Source of the DNA: Niallia sp. XMNu-256 | Lineage (GTDB): Bacteria; Bacillota; Bacilli; Bacillales; Cytobacillaceae | Assembly (NCBI RefSeq): GCF_036670015.1 | Contig: NZ_CP137636.1 | Span: forward strand, 3,512,501-3,576,500 | Direction of reading: 5' to 3' | DNA length: 64,000 nt | Shown: piece by piece, positions 62,016 to 64,000 of the stretch | Layout of the letters: every line of letters starts with the position of its first letter | How positions within the stretch are numbered: position 1 is the first letter of the stretch | The notes under the pieces: generated by a model | The model's input: the letters and a program-made list of their open reading frames with translations, nothing else | The model's database searches: none | Told to the model about the DNA's origin: nothing | Made by a program: the position numbers and the translations under genes

Positions 62016-64000
62016 AATTCTTTAACATAGCCGCCACTGATCCAACCTTCAGCATTCTTGTAGTTAATCTTATACCAATTACCACTTTTAATAAAATCAC
62101 CATTAGAATCAATCACACCACTAACTATTTCACCATTATATATGGTTCCTATAATGGAGCTACTTGTTGTATTAGGTTGATTTCGAACATTTAACGCGGA
62201 GGTAGTTATTTGAAGTGCATTTTCTAACGAAACATAATCACCGGATAACCATCCCAGTTCGCCAGATAATCTTACTTTATACCACCCACCATTTTGACCA
62301 ACGACTTCTATATTTGTACCGTTATCCAAAGTCCTAATTATTGGTCCAGTAGGATATGTTCTAAGGTTAACATTTTCAGTTGTTTTTCCAGTTATACCCT
62401 CTGCTACAGGAAGTACAGCATACTGATCTTCTGCAGCTGGTTTTGTGGAAGTAGCAAGTGAACCATTAAAGTTTGGTACATCATAATTCAATGTAAAAGA
62501 ATTAAGCATTCTATAAATGGATGCAATGTTTTTTGTTTGAGCAGTAGCCCAAATTACATGTGTTGCATATTGATGTTCACCAGGATTTGCGGGATTCCAA
62601 CGCATCTTATAAAGTGTATCCTGGCCCTGACTAATATAGTTTGCTACTACTTCCTGCGCTCCACCAATAATTGCCAATTCCGGTGAAAACCACCCTCTAT
62701 CAAATGCGTACTTAGCCCCGCCATCAATTGGATCATTATCTACGGCACCATATCCGTACATATTATAAACAATTTCGTAAGTTTTTTCTGTCACGCTAAT
62801 ATTCCCTAAAGAATCTCTTGTTACATTGCCATTCTCGTCTACCGGAATACCATTTGATAAAGTAGACTCTCCAAATCCAGTTTCATGAAGAGTATGTGCA
62901 ATCAAATATGCTTCATTAACCTGATGAATATTCGCTGCATCAATAAACACCTGTCCTTTTCCCTTCAATATCCCTTTATCATAGAGGATATTTTGATTTA
63001 TTTCTGTAGCACTTAAGCCTGCAGGTTTTGACAGTACCAAAAATTGGTAATACTCGTCTGTTCCGAATTCAAAGTTCAAAGGATTAGCATAGTACTCAAC
63101 TAATGACCGACTTGCAATAAACTGTCCAGCTCCATCAACTTTTGGAGTTTTAGTCACTTGAATATCAATCATGTCACTAAAACTATAATCATAGTGTGTA
63201 TTTTTTTTGATCACACTAGGTCCAGATTTTTCCACAGATCCGATATTTGATTTTTTAATATAGCCTACCTGGTTTCTCACCGTAGTCTTATACCAATTTT
63301 TACTGTAATTATAAAACTTTAATGTAGATCCTTTACTATATGTTTTGAGTTTTTGAGCACCAGAAGAAGGGAGCACATGTACACTGGTCTCCGAATTTAA
63401 AGCAATCCCCTGTAATGTTTCTGATGAAGGATTCGCTTCCTCTATATCAGCAGAATGGATAAAAATTGTATTTACTTTTCCATTCACTGTTGTTGAAGAC
63501 TTATACCAATTGTCCGAATAGGTATAATATTTAAGGATGGAGCCCGGACTAAATTTCCTTAGCACTTTTGAATTCCTAGATGGAAGTGCATATACATTGG
63601 TTGGATTAATCCAAGCAATCCCTTCTTCCTTAATGGGTTTGTCCACTAGTAACTCAACATCAGATTCATGAATATAGATAGTATGATCAATACCATTTAC
63701 TTTTACAGTCGAACTGTACCAATTAGGAATATAAGTATAAAACTTGAGTTCTTTCCCTGAATTAAAGGTTCTTAATACCTTTGAATCCCTAGACGGTAAT
63801 GAATACATATTTGTTGGGTTTTTTAAAGCAATTCCCTGAACTAATACAGGATCAGTAACTGGTTCAGCAATACCAACATCCGATTTATGAATATAAATTG
63901 TCCTAATCTTACCGTTTACACTTACCGAGGATTTATACCAGTTTGTTGAAAACGTATAGTATTTTAATACTTTTCCAGAATTGAAGCTCCTTAACACTTC
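62009..64000 (-). CDS. Peptidoglycan glucosaminidase with SH3-like repeats, 5' truncated
   Basis: The frame is open at the window edge; 664 codons are seen and the N-terminus lies outside. At least four repeats of about 65-70 residues (LPSRxSKVLRxFNSGKxLKxYTY...NWY...IYIHxSDV) come first. A glucosaminidase domain follows, with AYLIAHTLHETGFGESTLSN holding the catalytic-type Glu, and GYGAVDNDPIDGGAKYAFDR. Two bacterial SH3 domains end the protein (TTENVNLRTYPTGPIIRTLD and TSALNVRNQPNTTSSSIIGT). It resembles LytD-type autolysins that cut between GlcNAc and MurNAc in the wall. A secretion signal would be upstream of the window. Confidence 0.85.
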   Translation of the reverse strand, partial: EVLRSFNSGKVLKYYTFSTNWYKSSVSVNGKIRTIYIHKSDVGIAEPVTDPVLVQGIALKNPTNMYSLPSRDSKVLRTFNSGKELKFYTYIPNWYSSTVKVNGIDHTIYIHESDVELLVDKPIKEEGIAWINPTNVYALPSRNSKVLRKFSPGSILKYYTYSDNWYKSSTTVNGKVNTIFIHSADIEEANPSSETLQGIALNSETSVHVLPSSGAQKLKTYSKGSTLKFYNYSKNWYKTTVRNQVGYIKKSNIGSVEKSGPSVIKKNTHYDYSFSDMIDIQVTKTPKVDGAGQFIASRSLVEYYANPLNFEFGTDEYYQFLVLSKPAGLSATEINQNILYDKGILKGKGQVFIDAANIHQVNEAYLIAHTLHETGFGESTLSNGIPVDENGNVTRDSLGNISVTEKTYEIVYNMYGYGAVDNDPIDGGAKYAFDRGWFSPELAIIGGAQEVVANYISQGQDTLYKMRWNPANPGEHQYATHVIWATAQTKNIASIYRMLNSFTLNYDVPNFNGSLATSTKPAAEDQYAVLPVAEGITGKTTENVNLRTYPTGPIIRTLDNGTNIEVVGQNGGWYKVRLSGELGWLSGDYVSLENALQITTSALNVRNQPNTTSSSIIGTIYNGEIVSGVIDSNGDFIKSGNWYKINYKNAEGWISGGYVKELK

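Overview
The window is a chromosomal segment from a low-GC, endospore-forming Firmicute of the family Bacillaceae. The evidence is the gene order comFC-comFA-degV-(sda)-degU-degS // yvyE // tagU / tagO, which follows the Bacillus subtilis layout. Spore-coat genes of the YraF/YraG type, a sporulation checkpoint gene (sda), and AGGAGG-type ribosome binding sites with frequent TTG/GTG starts agree with this. The genus cannot be fixed from the sequence alone. No tRNA, rRNA, CRISPR array, prophage or intact insertion sequence was seen.

Layout. Positions 1-1343: 3' -truncated serA on the minus strand behind a ZTP riboswitch with its own terminator. Positions 1374-3291: a minisatellite-like array of about 37 hairpin-bearing 52-bp units, bounded by the serA promoter and the rlmN terminator. 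Positions 3.4-9.9 kb: rlmN, a GNAT acetyltransferase, two tandem copies of a yhfH-like mini zinc-ribbon gene, two divergent pairs of spore-coat genes, adhB and small hypothetical genes. Positions 9.9-18.1 kb: a sugar acetyltransferase, a very large two-part polyprenyl synthase-like protein, two different uracil-DNA glycosylases facing apart (mug and a family-4 enzyme), an OYE-type flavoenzyme, psiE and a staygreen homologue. Positions 18.0-22.1 kb: a cation-efflux transporter behind a Fur-like box, a secreted acidic repeat protein, and glpQ. Positions 22.7-28.3 kb: the ribose operon rbsRKDACB with a LacI-type operator. Positions 28.7-34.7 kb: a divergent tryptophanase-like enzyme, a Met/His-rich exported protein with a two-component system, a polysaccharide deacetylase and a 45-aa membrane peptide. 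Positions 35.0-38.7 kb: yknWXYZ-type exporter. Positions 39.0-47.3 kb: late competence (comF), degV, sda, degU/degS, yvyE and tagU. Positions 47.4-64 kb: a surface-polymer locus (tagO, tagA, tagB-like, tagD, tagF-like, several glycosyltransferases, a MurJ/Wzx-type flippase, an O-antigen-ligase-type polymerase) ending in a truncated peptidoglycan hydrolase.

How it fits together. TagO would start polymers on undecaprenyl phosphate. TagA, the TagB-like protein, TagD and the TagF-like protein would make linkage units and glycerol-phosphate chains. The flippase plus polymerase plus GT genes look like a teichuronic-acid or Wzx/Wzy-type branch sharing the same lipid. TagU would attach polymer to peptidoglycan. 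GlpQ (possible PhoP site) may recycle glycerol-phosphate polymers. DegS/DegU, ComF and Sda form a cell-fate block. The most unusual items are the 37-unit 52-bp array, the 788-aa double terpenoid-synthase-like protein, the Met/His-rich sensor kinase paired with a Met/His-rich exported protein, the tryptophanase homologue lacking a conserved PLP-site arginine, and several short genes below normal annotation cutoffs.
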